The notes beneath the pieces were generated by a model, which did no database searches, was not told the origin of the DNA, and worked only from the letters and a program-made list of their open reading frames with translations. A program made the position numbers and the translations under genes. From Desmodesmus armatus (taxonomy: Eukaryota > Chlorophyta > Chlorophyceae > Sphaeropleales > Scenedesmaceae): a DNA stretch of 64,000 nt. The DNA lies in the NCBI GenBank assembly GCA_007449985.2, contig VIIQ02000662.1, forward strand, positions 186,001 through 250,000, written 5' to 3'. Below are positions 33,554 to 46,254 of this stretch, in pieces (within the stretch, counting starts at the first letter, position 1; each line of letters starts with the position of its first letter).

Positions 33554-36100
33554 CAGGTTCCTTTCAGTACGTGTGGGGTTGCTGACATTGGCCAGCTACG
33601 TCTGTTGCGCTGAGAGGATCTGAGACTTGCATCGGCACGCCTTGTGCTGCCTTGATGTTCGACAGTAGCTTACAGCTTACGAATGCAGCCGTTGTTTTAC
33701 CTGTATGGGCTGTTACATACCAGTTTGTACGCCATGTGCTCCTGATGTGTTCTGGTGGGGTGAAACTGTGCTGGATGCACTCGAAACTGCCCAGTGCTTG
33801 CCCTACTGTTGTGTGGATTTGATACCCAGCTTCTGAACTCAGTGCATACCCTTAATGCCTTGATACCCTTTATGCCCTTCCACCCCTGCACCCCTTGTGC
33901 TGGACGATGGTGGAATAAGGCAAGGATCTCAGTCAGCAGTTGGCCAGTGCGACCTCATGCCTGAGGTTCAGGAGTGAGGCCGTTCCTGTGCAGGACATGT
34001 TGTGATTTACTTACTTACTTTGTAAGCTGTGACCAAGTGTTCAGCAATAGGTTCGAGTGTGCTGGGCTGTGTCTGGTGTTGTTTCTGCAGCAGCATGCCA
34101 GCCATGCACAGGCTGCTGATACATGGTAGCACATGTGGCAGGTCTCCACGAGGACAACGAGGTGTCAGAGAGATGCATGTGTCTGGTGCAGCTTCCTGTC
34201 TCTCACAGTTAGGCTCGCAAGCACGCCTGCACCAGTGCCGCTTTCCTGGGATGCATGCTTCTTGGATCGGGTGTGAGCTCGCCTGGCTATCCCCGTGTGA
34301 TAGTCATGGGCCAGCCAGATTCTGTTGGATCAGGTGTGAGCTAGCCTGGCTATTCCCGTGTGATAGTCATGGGCCAGCCAGATTTGCAGCTGGCAGATCT
34401 AGTGGCAGGTCTTGCTGCCACTACAATTGTAGGCTAGGAAGTGCTCAGCACGCGCAACATACCCAAGGCGCGTCCTTCATGGTGTCCTCAGCAGAACGTA
34501 CGCTTTTCATTTGTGTTGGCCTTGGGTTTGGCACAGGTTGTCCACAGCTTTGTTGCACTGTCTGCTATTAGAATCAGCAGTCAACACACAACTGGTGTGA
34601 GGGTTTTGGCTGGATTGTGTGAGTGTCGGTGTTGCTTTGCTGCCTCAAGTTTGTCAACACGTTGACGGCAGCAGCATTGGGGGAGGTTGTTGTGCACACG
34701 TCTTCTGCTGGGGCTCCCGTGCAGCCCAGCTCAGCTTTCACGCGCAACACCCTGCGCTGACATGCCTTTCACCTGGATAGTGCACAATGGTGTGTGGGTG
34801 CTTCTGGCGGGTTTGCTGTGCTTGTTGGCAGGCATGACAGGTGGCAGCATACTGTCAATGACATTGTGGCTCCAGGCTGCCAGCCACTGGGCCCATCGTA
34901 TGGCTGTGGCTGTGGTGATTGCATGTGTCTGGGAGGCTTGCTAAGACTAGCTGCCATCTGTCTGTTGCATGCTCAGCAGGTGCCTCTTGATGATATGTAT
35001 GTTGGTTTTGCTGCTTTACTCTTACTTATTTATGCTTGCTTGCACCCTTTCTTGAGTCGAGAGTGCCTTGATATCATCTGTGGAGCTACCGCCTGAAGGG
35101 GATGCTGAGCTACTTTAACCTTTGAAGACGCAAAGTGGGATTTGTGTGGGAGCGTTGTCGTAGGACTGTGACAGTTCTTGCCTGCCATAGGCTGTCAACA
35201 CATACTCAATCTCCCCCGTTGCAGTGCTTGGTTTGGGTTGGCTACATGTTGTTGAGCTATGCAGTACGTTGTTGAGCTGTTGCCCACATATCATGCACAG
35301 CACCCTCCCTGCACTCTGCGCAGTCGTGCGGCAGGGGCCAACAGTACTACTAGTACTGCAGGTAGTACCTGCAGCTGCCGCCAGACTTGGCTGGCCAGCT
35401 GCTGCTTCAAGCGTGCATGTAGGTGTATGTGCTGCTGCACAGTTACGGCCATTCTCGGGCCTTTCTGCAGCATGCATTCAGCGTCCACTTGACGGAGCAC
35501 CGTTGTATCCTGTGATGGCCTGGAAGCAAGGCAAGGACAGCTGAGCAGGTGTATGCTTGACTTGATGCCTCTGCCATGTTTCTCTGCCAGGATGCTTAGT
35601 TGAGCTGCGGTGCTGGTTTGTTCAGGCAGAGGTTATACCAATGCATGGTTTGCAGCGCCGTATGAGCTTTGCTGTCCTATGATATCCAGAGTTTTGTTTG
35701 TTGGTGTCACCCCTTGGCATTTCTCTTCCTCACACAGCAGGACAGTTTTGCCCTGGTGTATCCTTCCATGCAGCCCACTCCAAGCCTGAATACAAGTGCA
35801 ACCAGGAAATGCTGTCAACGGCCTCAGATGTCGCATATGTTCTGGGGCTGTGGAGTTGACCTAAAGTCACCTGGTCTTATCTGGGTAATGTGAGTTGTGG
35901 TGTGATCCTGCATGGGCGGTGTTTGTCCTCTTTCTCTCAAACTGAAGCTCAATGTGAGTTGCCATTGCTTTGTGTTGGAACCATGTGCTGCCAGACATGT
36001 CTGAGTGTGGCTTGCGCTGCATGAGTCACCAGCTTACAAGTGCTATGATGTGGAGAGGCATGATTGTCTTGTAGCAGTAATCGCGTGTCGTGGCATTCTT
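33554..36100 (+). other. TG-rich non-coding tract, ends at a skew switch
   Basis: About 2.5 kb, TG-rich on the + strand by eye, with no supported exon. TGTAA occurs near 34020. It contains a 63-bp tandem pair at 34262-34384. Near 36.1 kb the composition flips to CA-rich, facing the minus-strand gene that ends at 36895. Confidence 0.5.
34262..34384 (+). repeat. 63-bp tandem duplication, 2 copies
   Basis: 34262-34321 and 34325-34384 share TTGGATC.GGTGTGAGCT, GCCTGGCTAT and CCCGTGTGATAGTCATGGGC followed by CAGCCAGATT, with three or four differences. Confidence 0.9.
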
Positions 36101-36894
36101 GCTGCAGCCATGTCCTAGCAAAGGATTATGCACTCTAGTGTACATGTCCTATCACACTACTGCTGCGGCACCAACGTGCAGGACACAACAACGCTGCAGG
36201 ATGTTCCTGGGTGATGCCAGTTCCGCTGTGCCAGCAACCACAAAGCTCAAGCAGTGCATGCCTCAGGACAGGACGAGTTACATTGTTTGTCTGCAAACCA
36301 TAGGACCCAAACCAGCTCACTCGCTCACTTGGTGCCACCCCCTAGCAAGAAACAGTGCTGAAAAGAAAGTAGCTCACGGGATTTCCTGCAGATGCATGCA
36401 GCTGCCAATCGCAGACGTAGCCGCACGTACATACATGTACAGGCCAGCACATTGCTCTGGAGAGCATTCGACAACAGCCAAGGTCTTTTCATGCATGGCG
36501 TATTGGGAGACCCAGCAATAACAAAGGTTTAAATCACAGGATGCATGTCACAGCTGTTCTGCCAAGCAGGGCAGAGACCTCAACAGACCACAGCGCACAC
36601 AGATGGCGGCAGACTGTGGTCCTGCCAGCACACATGTCACGCAGTGCTCGTGCAAGTTTGATCGGTGCCAGCGGTGGGTCCCCATGCGACCCGGCCTTGA
36701 GGCACACCCCAGCCACTTCCATGCAGAATGCCATGGCAAGCACCCTGTTGGGGCGCATATGCGCAGGATGCAACAGAGCAGCAGCAACACCTCTACGGCT
36801 ACACAGCGTGCCATGCAGGCAGCTGTCGCTTCCCAAAAGGCAGCAGTTGTCAGACACCAACAATGGGCCTCAACTGCTGTGCTGATGTCCAAAA
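36100..36894 (-). other. CA-rich tract downstream of the minus-strand surface-protein gene
   Basis: TG-rich when read on the minus strand. A minus-strand TGTAA lies near 36277. No supported exon. Confidence 0.4.
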
Positions 36895-37699
36895 CTACAG
36901 CAGGAAGACAGCAGCCATGACACCAGCTGCGAGCAGGCTGACGCTCTGGTGTGCTGACAGTGCGGAGCTCTTTGCGGTTGTGCTGGGAGTAGCAGCTGGC
37001 TTGGCGGTGGTGGGGCTGGTGGTTGATGGTGCAGGGGTGTTGGAGCCACCGGACTCCAGCGTGGGGCCTGTGGTCTGGGTGGGGCTGGTGGCCTCGCTGT
37101 CCAGGATGCCTCCAGCAGAGCCACCATAGGCACCGACCATGCCAACACCGTAGGTTCCGGACTGCATCACCATGGACTCCTCCGCTGTGAGGGCCCTGCC
37201 ATTTTGCTCCAGTGCTTGGATGGCCATCTCCATGAGGTCGTTCTCGCCGTTCTCTGCACAGGCAGGGCATGAGCATGCAGCAGGACAGACAGCAGCAGAT
37301 GGACAGGCAGACTCAGCACGCCGCTCCCACTCTCTTACATGCGTTATGAGATTGTATTGTCGTCTTGGAAGCATTTATGGGGTTGGAAACGCAGCAAAGC
37401 TGCCGCTGCGGAGGTGTGCTGGGCGCTGCTGTCGCAGTTGCTTTGGGCATCTTCCCACTGTCGGCTGCAGCACCGGCACATCTGAAGCAAGCTTCGATGC
37501 ATTTATCTGCTTTATGAGACCATGCTCGCCTCCAGCTGCCCAGCACAGCAGCAACTGCCCCGGTCCGGCGGGAACGAGGCTGAATGAAAACGCAGGCCGT
37601 CTTGCACCAAGCACACGCACCGAGGGACCTTGAAGCGTTGAGTGCTGGAAGCACTGCCAGGCAGGCCAGCGCCAGGCAAAGGAAGAACTTCTGCTGCAT
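36895..37699 (-). CDS. Probable GPI-anchored surface protein, Ser/Thr/Pro-rich
   Basis: Two exons on the minus strand, 37621-37699 and 36895-37253, joined by a GTGCGT donor and TGTGCAG acceptor in matching phase; 145 residues. Residues 1-22 are a signal peptide (MQQKFFLCLALACLAVLPAL). The mature start is a short acidic helix (NGENDLMEMAIQALEQNGR), then TAEESMVMQSG and a Gly/Tyr patch (TYGVGMVGAYGGSAGG). The second half is a Thr/Ser/Pro/Ala-rich stretch typical of O-glycosylated cell-wall or arabinogalactan-like proteins. The last residues (SVSLLAAGVMAAVFLL) form a C-terminal hydrophobic tail with no basic end, the usual GPI-attachment signal, and the processing site is probably near SSALSA. 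It is therefore predicted at the outer face of the plasma membrane. No family name is offered. Confidence 0.78.
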
Positions 37700-39212
37700 C
37701 TTGCTGTGGTTGTGGGACAGACTGACTGAAAGATGACGCGAGTGTGCGGCTTGAGCAGCAAAACAAAGGACTTGGACACGCTGAGTGCTTTGATGGGCTC
37801 TGTGGACCTGGTTATGCCTTGTCCGGATGGGGAGAGGGCGCAGAAGTTGCAAAACCCCTTTCGGCTGTGACAAATATGTCAAGGTCGACAACTACTAGGT
37901 CAATTAGTTTTAAAATGATGATCAACAAGAAACGACGATTAAGCTGGCCATGTGCTCACTGGTGGCGCAACAGGAACATTGGACCCTTTGTTTTGTGCTT
38001 GCTTGGGCCCCCAGGACAACCATATGCACATACTGAACAAGAAGGGATCGGTTTTCACTGCTTTGTTTCTTGTGAAAGCAGTCCTGTGCATGTGGAAAAC
38101 CAACACCACTCCCTCCCCCCTACCACACACCAGCACTCCCAACCCATCCTGCAGGACCAACACTCCAAACCCATCCTGCAGGTTATGGGCGCAGCATAGG
38201 CTGTCGAACAGCACAGAGAGTGGGTGTCACTGCAGTTAGTGCTGGGCTGCGTGGACTGGTGTTGGTTGATGTGGTCGCTGGTTGGATGGCAGGCACATTC
38301 ATGGTTGTGCCAGGGTTGTGCCTGAAGATGCATGTCCATTCATCAGGTGCAGGGACCAGAAAAGGAGCAAGTTCAAACCGCGCCTGAGCACTGAGATTGA
38401 GATTGAGGGGCAGAAAAGCAACAGTCGAGCCGGACGTGGTAGCCTGCCCCCAGCCAACCATATCCCTGCACCTCGGTAGGGCTGTTGCCCAGCACAGAGA
38501 GCACATGTCACACCGATACCAGCTGATGCATGCTGCTGACCTTCATGTGTTACATTCCATTGTCAAAACAGCGGTGTATTGGTCGCACACACGACCATGC
38601 CGCATCCACCCACTCACAAAAGCATATGCACACAGCGTTTTCCAGCCAGCGGTACAACACCAGACGGCGCGATGATCTGTGGAAAATGTGACAGTTGCAA
38701 CGACCCCAAACTGAGGCCAGCGCGGCAAGCAGCAGCCTGCGCGGCAGGCAGCAGCCTGCGCGACGAGCCTCAAGGGGACCCCTCATCAGAGCAGAATCCA
38801 TGGCGATGCTTACGTGGGGCCAATCCAACCACCATACAAAGGGTGGCCCAAAGTGTTCAAGTACTGCGCAGTGGAGCAGGCATCTCGTGTTGCCAACACT
38901 CCTCGTGGAGGAGTGCACACAAGGCTGCCATGCAGCCGACAGCACAGAGCATGCTGAAAAAGGGCAGCAGTGCTCAAGGCCTGCATTGGGTGCGCGCACA
39001 CCACAAAACATATCAGCGGGCACACTGGCATGCCCCATGACCTGTGCCACGCCCTTCATGCGCAGGTTCAACTTGCAACGACACCTCTGTACATAATTCC
39101 TGCACAAGATGATGACACATACAACTGCAGGCAACCAGGAATGCCCCTGCTACACAACCAGCGACCAAGTCGCCCACCCAAAAATGCCACCCAGTGCAGC
39201 TGCTGCTCAACT
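37700..39212. other. Intergenic region between two minus-strand genes
   Basis: 37700-38540 should include the promoter of the surface-protein gene; it has a small direct repeat (AACCCATCCTGCAGG, near 38140-38182) and no supported exon. From about 38540 to 39212 the + strand is CA-rich, matching the downstream side of the GDT1-like gene, and a minus-strand TGTAA lies near 38548 at its edge. Confidence 0.4.
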
Positions 39213-40900
39213 TCAGAACATTGTGTAAACTGTAGCTGCTGCAAACAGGAGGAACAGGCACCCGCTGATGTAGTTGACTGTCTTCTCGCTGATGTACTTG
39301 CCAGCCAATGCACCACCTGCCACTGCAAGCGCTGTGGCTGCGGCATGCCCTGCTGTGGCGCCAATAGCTACACCAATGGGGTTCTGCAAGCACAAATTCA
39401 AACCCAACAGCCAACATGCAGCAGGACAGCGTCAGCAGACAGTAGTCGCCCTTACAACATTGATTTTCCAGCAGCACGCAGCTGGCTCAGAGGCGCATCA
39501 CGGATGAATGCAACATGGCCTGCGCGCAAACGCGTTGAGCCCTGGCGCATCAACCCTCCCCGTGCTGAGCACAGTGCCGCCTGCTGCTCACCCTGCAGCG
39601 CAGGAACTCCGAGCATGCTGCACACTACAGTGCGCCGCTCGCGCTCGCAGGCCGCGCGCACATGCGCACGCACACATCCTGCACGTTGCAAATTGATATG
39701 TAGACATCCTGCACCCTGCTGCACCAGCCCCACCCAACCATGAGGGCTGACGTGCGTTGCCCACCCCATGCCAGCACAACACACCTGTGCTGCTCCCAAG
39801 GCAATGGTTGCCAGCATGCTCCTGTCTCCCCACTCGGCCAGGAAGATGAGAGTGGCCACCTCAAAAACGCTGCCCAGAGTGCTGCCCTCCTTGATGCGAC
39901 CACTACTGGTGGCCTCCGCTACCGCTACCTGCGCATCAGCCAACTCGTCTTCACTGCTGCTGGTGCTGCTGCCTTCCACTGCCTGAGCAGCCTGCAGGAT
40001 ACAGCATGGCACAGACACCAACGATTCTGCAGGTGAGGCTGGTGTCAAGCTCCCAAGCTGTGACAGTAGCATGCTCCATGTTGCGCCAAACCTGCTGCCT
40101 TTTGTACAGCCTGTTGTACATTGCGAAGCCCACGCTTCTCCATGGCCCAGAGCAGGGCATGCACATGTGCAGGGAGGGACAAGATGCTGAGAGGCGAGTG
40201 CAAGAGAGGGGCGCGCAGGGGTATGTGCTGCTGCCAGTGCGGCAGCTTTTCCTGTGCGACTGTCTGCTAGCAGGGCGCATCACACTTCACTGTGATGGCT
40301 TTGCGCTAGCAAGAAGGCGACACCGCAGTCTATACCTCGCCAGCTGGCGCCTGTACCCGGCACTGGTCACCCAACTGCAAGCCCAACACAACTGATCCTG
40401 CCAGCACAACAGCACCATAACTTCCGAAGCAACAGCAATCGCGACGGGCACCCGCCAGCGTGTCACGCAAACACTTGAGAAACACCCCATACCAAGATAT
40501 TCCTCTGCTTACCCTGAGTGCTTTGATGCCAAAGAACACCAGCAGCGCCACTCCTGCAATCTCGCCCACCGGCAAGCTGCTCTGCAGGCTTTCAGGCACT
40601 CTGCTGAAGGCTGCGCCGATGCCGACACTGATCACCGTCATGACACCCAGAGCACCGACGCTCCCCACAAAGCTGATCCAGCGGCCAAGCTTCATGGCGA
40701 GCAGCGCTGCAATGAAGAAGGTTTTGTCACCTAGCTCTGACAAGAAGATGAGGCAGAAAGATGCCAGCAGGCCCGAACGACCCAGGGGCCCATCCATGAG
40801 GTAGGTCTGCAGGGCAGCTGCATGGCCCGACACGTACAGCGCGCTGGCTGCTGCTATTGCTGCGCCTATGCCCAGACCCCATAAGATCGGTCCACCGCCC
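39213..40900 (-). CDS. GDT1/PAM71-type (UPF0016, TMEM165-like) cation transporter, N-terminus missing
   Basis: Members of this family carry Mn2+/Ca2+ (with H+) across chloroplast envelope or thylakoid and Golgi membranes. Exons on the minus strand: 40513-40900, 39785-39991 and 39213-39383, with matching phases; 254 residues to the stop. Both family signatures E-x-G-D-[KR]-[ST] are present: LIFLSELGDKTFFIAALLA in the first half and LIFLAEWGDRSMLATIALGA in the second. The rest is hydrophobic membrane helices (for example GALGVMTVISVGIGAAF, IAGVALLVFFGIKAL, ISGCLFLLFAAATVYTMF at the end). A Ser/Glu-rich loop (SSTSSSEDELADAQ) separates the halves. The second half resembles the plant chloroplast forms. 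The transit peptide and start codon must lie upstream in 40901-41800 on the minus strand, but I could not fix that exon. Confidence 0.88.
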
Positions 40901-41802
40901 CTGCAGGAATGGTCAGACACAGTGGGTGGGGCAGCGCCGCACAGCAGTTGAGTCATCGCTTGATGCCACGTCAGCATACAGCAGCGCAGCAGTTGCTGTG
41001 CAGCAGGCAGTGCAGTCAGCTGGCTGGAACGCTCCCTGGATGACTGATGGAGCTCCCACCAAACTCAGAATGCAAGATAGCTACAAAGGCCGGGTGGCTG
41101 GCAAAGTGGGTCCTGCAAGCAAATTCCAGGCTGCTGCCACTGCTGCTGCTGGCACCTTGGATGTCATTTTGAGCAGGGCGCAAGTGGTGGCACATGCTGG
41201 GGTAGGGTCTACCACGTGATCACGACATCCTTGTGCCCACCTGCGCCTGTGTTTGTGATGGTGGCCCTCTGGTTCAGGGACAGCTCCTGCTGATGCTGAT
41301 GCTTGCAGGACTGGGCTGTGCAGGCGGGGAAGGGGGTGCTGACCCAGATCAGGCTTCCCACCTGCAAGTAGAGGTGCTTGAGGACGTGTTTGTAGTGCAT
41401 GCAGGCTGCAAGATGCATGCTCACAACACCAGCCTGGCCTGACCTGTTTGTTGCAGGACAGGCTGCTGTCTCCGGCGCTGGAATGCGAGTGCTAGTGTAG
41501 GATGACTATGTGGTGTTTGTACATGCCCACTCAGCTGAGCGTGGCGCATTGGCTGCAGCTGCATTGTCGGAATCGGACAGAGCAGTAACCGGAGCACTCA
41601 GATCGGACACACAGAGGCGTTGATCGACAAGCAGAGGCTCTTCACTCTGATCCAAAGCACAATGCACACGATGTGCACCGCGCTGGACCTATGACTAAGT
41701 CTCTTAGTCAGCAACTGTCTGGACAGCCTGGAGGGGAGAGGAGGCACTACTGCATGGCCTGAACATGTTGAGGAGTCTGTATGTCGATGCTCAAAGTTAT
41801 AT
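40901..41802. other. Region between divergent transporter genes
   Basis: It should hold the missing first exon(s) of the GDT1-like gene on the minus strand and the promoter of the SLC25 gene on the + strand. On the minus strand MTSKVPAAAVAAAWNLLAG (from near 41165) looks like the start of a transit peptide but hits a stop and does not join in phase. TATATATGG at 41799-41806 is TATA-like but overlaps the chosen carrier start codon. Confidence 0.35.
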
Positions 41803-44800
41803 ATGGCACCATCACACTGTCCATCATGCCCAACAGACCGCTGCTGGCTCCAGCTGTTGTCGCCTGCTTTGTGTGCAGCCCTATCTCCTCAGCAGGATCA
41901 GATTACCAGGATACCAGACAGGAGAAGTTTTTATGATAGCAGTGGGGGTCTGACTTGGTGCATCCAGCAGCCATCTGAGCCAGTGTACCAGCAGGCGCGC
42001 AGCAGGACACCTGGCCCCCTCACCTTCATCCCTTCAGTTGCAGAGCCTGCTGCTGCTTCCAGCACAAGCCCGCTGCTTTCCGGCAGCAGAGACCTCAACA
42101 GTAGTCGTGACCCCGCCACAACCAGCAGCAGATTCAGCAACAGCAGCGAACGCACTGACGACGCCAGCACCGGCAGTCGCAACGACCATACAAGCAGTAG
42201 CAGTGGCCATGCAAGCAGCAGCGGCAGGACGCATGAACATGGACAGCAACGCAGCTTGCAGGAGGTGTTGCACAGTGCTGGCGTCAAAGCTCTGGGTGGA
42301 GGCCTCCCAGGCGCAGCGGCCATGGTGGTCCAGGTGTGCGAATGGCAGCTGGAGGTGCAGCAACCGGGCTTTGGGCGCAAAGCGGACACTTTCTGAAGCA
42401 TACAGATGTTGCTGTGTCAGCATGTGGGGCCAGTGACTGATCATAGGCTCAGAGGTGCTTCCCACTGTCACCAGAGAGTCATGCTGCATTGCTGGATCCA
42501 GGTTGCAAAAGGCACAGGATGCATCAACTGCATTGCTGCCACTTGCTTGGACTGTCTTGAAAAAACTTGGGTGGGTCTATGAAGGCCCAACAGCTACCTT
42601 GCCGCCCTACCCAGTTCCCTGCAGGTTGGCCCTTCATGTGCTGTTTGCGGCTGTCTGCCTGTTTGATGTGCATGCCGGTCTGGTTGCCTGCCTGTCCTCC
42701 TGCCTGCTGGCCCACCTGCCAGTTTTTACGTTTGCCTGTGTACTTGCCTGCCTGCCAGCCTGTCTGATTATCTACTTGCCTGCGTACTGCCTGTGCTGCG
42801 TTCCTGCGTGGCCTCCTGCGCTCAGGTGCTGTCCCTGATGTGGCTGCGCACAACAGTCAACTATCAGTACCGCTATGGCACCAGCAGTTCTGTGGCGCTG
42901 CGCACACTCTATGCTGATGGGGGCATTGCGCGCTTCTACCAAGGGGTGGGCCCAGCACTGCTGCAGGTGCGTGGCTGGCCTGCGCGGAGGGGTGTATGAG
43001 TTGGTGCGGCAGCCACTTTGTGCTGTGCTGAAGGGCACATGCAGCTTTATGGGAGTGATGCATCAACACCATGCTGTGTATGCGTTGCCCTGCAGCTGCC
43101 GACTTGCATTGATTCACCCAACCTGTATGATCAGTGTAATCAACTCGCTGTGCTGACGTAGCTCTTGTGACCAATAGATTGATGCTGTCGTGCATCTGCA
43201 TGCATAAACTAAGCCGTGAACGATCACTGCTTGGTGCAGGGCACATGCTCTGTGCTGTGTGGCACCCTTGTCACGCTTGTGCCTGCTGAAAGAGGAAGCC
43301 GCTTTGTACAGCAAAGTGCACGTGGCCTGCTGTCTGCGTTTTGCTGCGCTGCAGGGCCCCTTATGTCGCTTTGGTGACACCGCTGCCAACGCAGGCATGC
43401 TGAGCGTCTTAGCGGAGTATGAGGCCACGCGCAACCTGCCGCTGGGTGTGCAGACTGCCGCAGCGTCTGGTGCTGCTGCTTGCTGGCGTATGCTGCTGCT
43501 GCCGCTGGATGCTACCAAGACCATGATGCAGGTGTGTGGTGCGCGCGATGTATGTTGTCTGTGAAGCAGCTTGGGGTGCGCATGTACAGGGTGCATTGGG
43601 GCGGGAGCCGCAACACCGCAGTAACGGCAGTGCGCATGCTTGGTGCTGTCGGCCTTGGCCATCTGTGGGCCCTGAACACCAGCTTGATGCTGTTGTCGAT
43701 TATGAGCATGGCCAGGGGCCTGGCCCAATCAGTAATGCACGCTGCTGAGCGCAGCAGACTCCCAACCATCAGAACTAAATAGCAGTCAGCGCCGAGATCT
43801 TTGCATCGCCTTGCTCATGCATGCTTCAGGCACCGTGGTCAGTGAGACCATGCACCTGGGCACTCGGTGCCGTGCTGCACGGGCCGCCTGCACACGCAAT
43901 AGGCACCAACGACTGCTGCCGTCCGTACTCTGATGTGTAGTGCCGTGCTGTGCTGGTCTGGCGTGACAGGTTGAGGGCAAGCGGGGCTTTGCACACCTCG
44001 TTCAAAAAGTCAGGGTCGGGGGCCCAGGAGTGCTTTACCATGGCGCTGCAGCTTCTGTGACAGCAAGCTTCGTGGGACACTACCCTTGGTTCACTACGGT
44101 GAGGACAACCATTTAAAAACCAACATCAAAGCCTTGTTTGCAGCCCTGATGGATGCAACAATGTGCGATGCCTGTTACACAGGTGGAGCAGTGCAGCCTC
44201 CTGATGGTCTCATGGCTCACTGTGCTGAGGGCGGCATCATATGTTGTCACATGTCGCTGCGCGCACGTAGGGTCTGCGCCCTCTGGCCCCTTGAGCTGAT
44301 TGCACTCTGGGTTTTGCAGTGAAAAGATCACTGTTTCCCCACATATGTGTGTCTGCAAACTTGCATGTCACACACTTGCTGCTGTGCCGCAGTACAACAC
44401 CCTCAACAGCCTGATCCCCGTGCCGGAGAGCCTGCACAACCGCCTGCTGCGTTCAGCAGGCATCGGCTTCTGTGCAGGCGTTGTCAGCGATGCAGTCAGC
44501 AACAGGTGAGGCAGGCCGCGAATGGCTATCACGCTGCGGACTGCTGCCAGCATGTTAGCTGTCATCTGCTGCCAGCATGGTAGCTGTCATCTACCACACC
44601 AGGTCATACAGTGCTGGTGGGACGCGGCATGAGCGATAGCCTGCAACCCAGCAAAGGTTTGAGGACTGACGGTAATCTGCCTCGCGTATCAGGCCCTAGG
44701 CATGTGTTGCCTATGCGCAAGCAGTTGCTTCCGCAGCAGGTTGGCAAGTCAAGGTGCCACCTACTGCTGTTGGGGTGCCGTCACAACCTAGATAGGACTG

Positions 44801-46254
44801 CGCGTCAGGTTCAGACTGGGCAGAGGTTGCAATGTTTGCGCAACATAGAGTGTCCATACTGTCCCCTTGCATTGTTCCCTCGCTTCTTGCAGCGTGCGCG
44901 TAGTGAAGACGGGTCGACAGACAGCACGCCATGGCACAAGCTACAGGGAAGTGATCAAGGTGGGGCCTGGACTCCTCTGTCCATGACAAATGCATGCGAC
45001 CTAGCAACACACTTCACATCCATGTGAAGGTTAGTGCTGCGCCAGTCATGGCCTGCTGTTGGCTATCCTGCACCTTGAGCTGGGCAGGCGTCTGCTCGTT
45101 GTCAATATGATCTATGGGATGCATTGTTGGAGTACTGTGTGGCGCATATGCCGACCCACTTGGCTTGCTGCCTGTTCCAACATGTTCAAGGGGCAGGCTG
45201 TTGCAACGCTGCACTTACCACTCCCATGCACAGTCTGAGCCTTGGGTCCTTACACAACTTTGCTGCGATCAGACGCCGCAAGGCTGCGAGCTCGGCTCAA
45301 GTGACCTCTCATGGCTGGGCCGCCCTCACCTGGGAAGTTCCAGCACAGCTGGGTGCCTGCTAAACCTGCTGCTGCCAACAACTCGCCCCCATTCCCTGTT
45401 CCTGTGCAGTCCATCGTTGCCAAGGATGGTGTCTCTGGCCTGTTCACGCGTGGCCTGACAACACGCATCGCCGCCAACGGCCTGCAGAACATCTGCTTCA
45501 CAGTGCTGTGGAACCTGGTGAGCACTGCTGGTCAAACAATGGCCAGCCCACTGCTGCGTTGTTTTGGAGGACCACAGAGCAGGGGGGCACCTCATCCTCA
45601 AGCCGAGAGGAAGGGGGGTCACCCGACTTTTGTGAAGTTTTCCGAAATTTCAGGCACTGGTTTGTGATCACACAGTCCTGCTTGTCGGTTGCAGTTGGGT
45701 GCAGAGTGCAACCCAGCACTTGCGTTGTGCAAGGCATTGTGTGCCCGCATGGTTAAAAGCAAGCCTGATGCTTGGTGCAGCCTGCTGGAAAGCATCAACG
45801 CTCCTTCTGTTGATGGCTATGGAACAATTTCATGCTGTTGCTGCTGGCGTTGTTGGGTGCAGGGGCAGGAACGGATGAAGAAGAGCAAGCTGCTCGCATC
45901 GGGCTGATTGTCACAAATGGGATCACTGCTACAGTATCGCAGGGTGCAGCAGTGACAGAAGGGTGCAGGCAGCGTGCAACACAGCAGGTCTTTTGCAGGA
46001 AGCAGCGTGCTGTACTACAGTAGTATGCATCTCCTCAGCAATGCATTTTTGCTTTGCACTTTGTGCATCAGTGTACCATACGGCAGCAGCAGCCACCAGT
46101 CTACTGCATGGTCTGTAGTTGTTTGGTTATGCCGGGAGCAACACGGGTGTCGTCGTTCGCCGTGCCGCTGAATGTGGGAAGTGCCCAGGTGTGGTTCACC
46201 AGGTGGTTCCAGCGCATCGCTGTCAGCTGCCTGCCATCTTGGGCAGGCTCCTGA
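41803..46254 (+). CDS. Mitochondrial carrier family (SLC25-like) protein
   Basis: Exons: 41803-42333, 42826-42966, 43355-43531, 43970-44098, 44393-44505, 44893-44959, 45410-45517, and tentatively 46189-46254; all phases agree, about 443 residues. The N-terminal about 160 residues are Ser/Thr/Asn-rich and carrier-free. Then [33 protein letters not shown] (the usual G-x-x-x-F-Y-x-G step after helix 1), and [14 protein letters not shown], which contains the carrier signature P-x-D-x-x-[53 protein letters not shown] and [20 protein letters not shown] fill the second and third repeats. The third signature is degenerate (SDAVSN), as in a plant subgroup of uncharacterised carriers. Substrate unknown; inner organelle membrane likely. 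The start and the last exon (VWFTRWFQ) are the weakest parts. Confidence 0.85.
44541..44592 (+). repeat. Short tandem duplication in a carrier intron
   Basis: CTGCTGCCAGCATG followed by TTAGCTGTCAT or GTAGCTGTCAT occurs twice in a row, just after the GTGAGG donor of the exon ending at 44505. Confidence 0.8.

Noticed and set aside
36541..39096. Several + strand ORFs of 100-150 codons (for example 36728-37129 and 38579-39040)
   Set aside because: They are shadows of the minus-strand surface-protein gene or lie in CA-rich DNA where stops are rare. No domain similarity.
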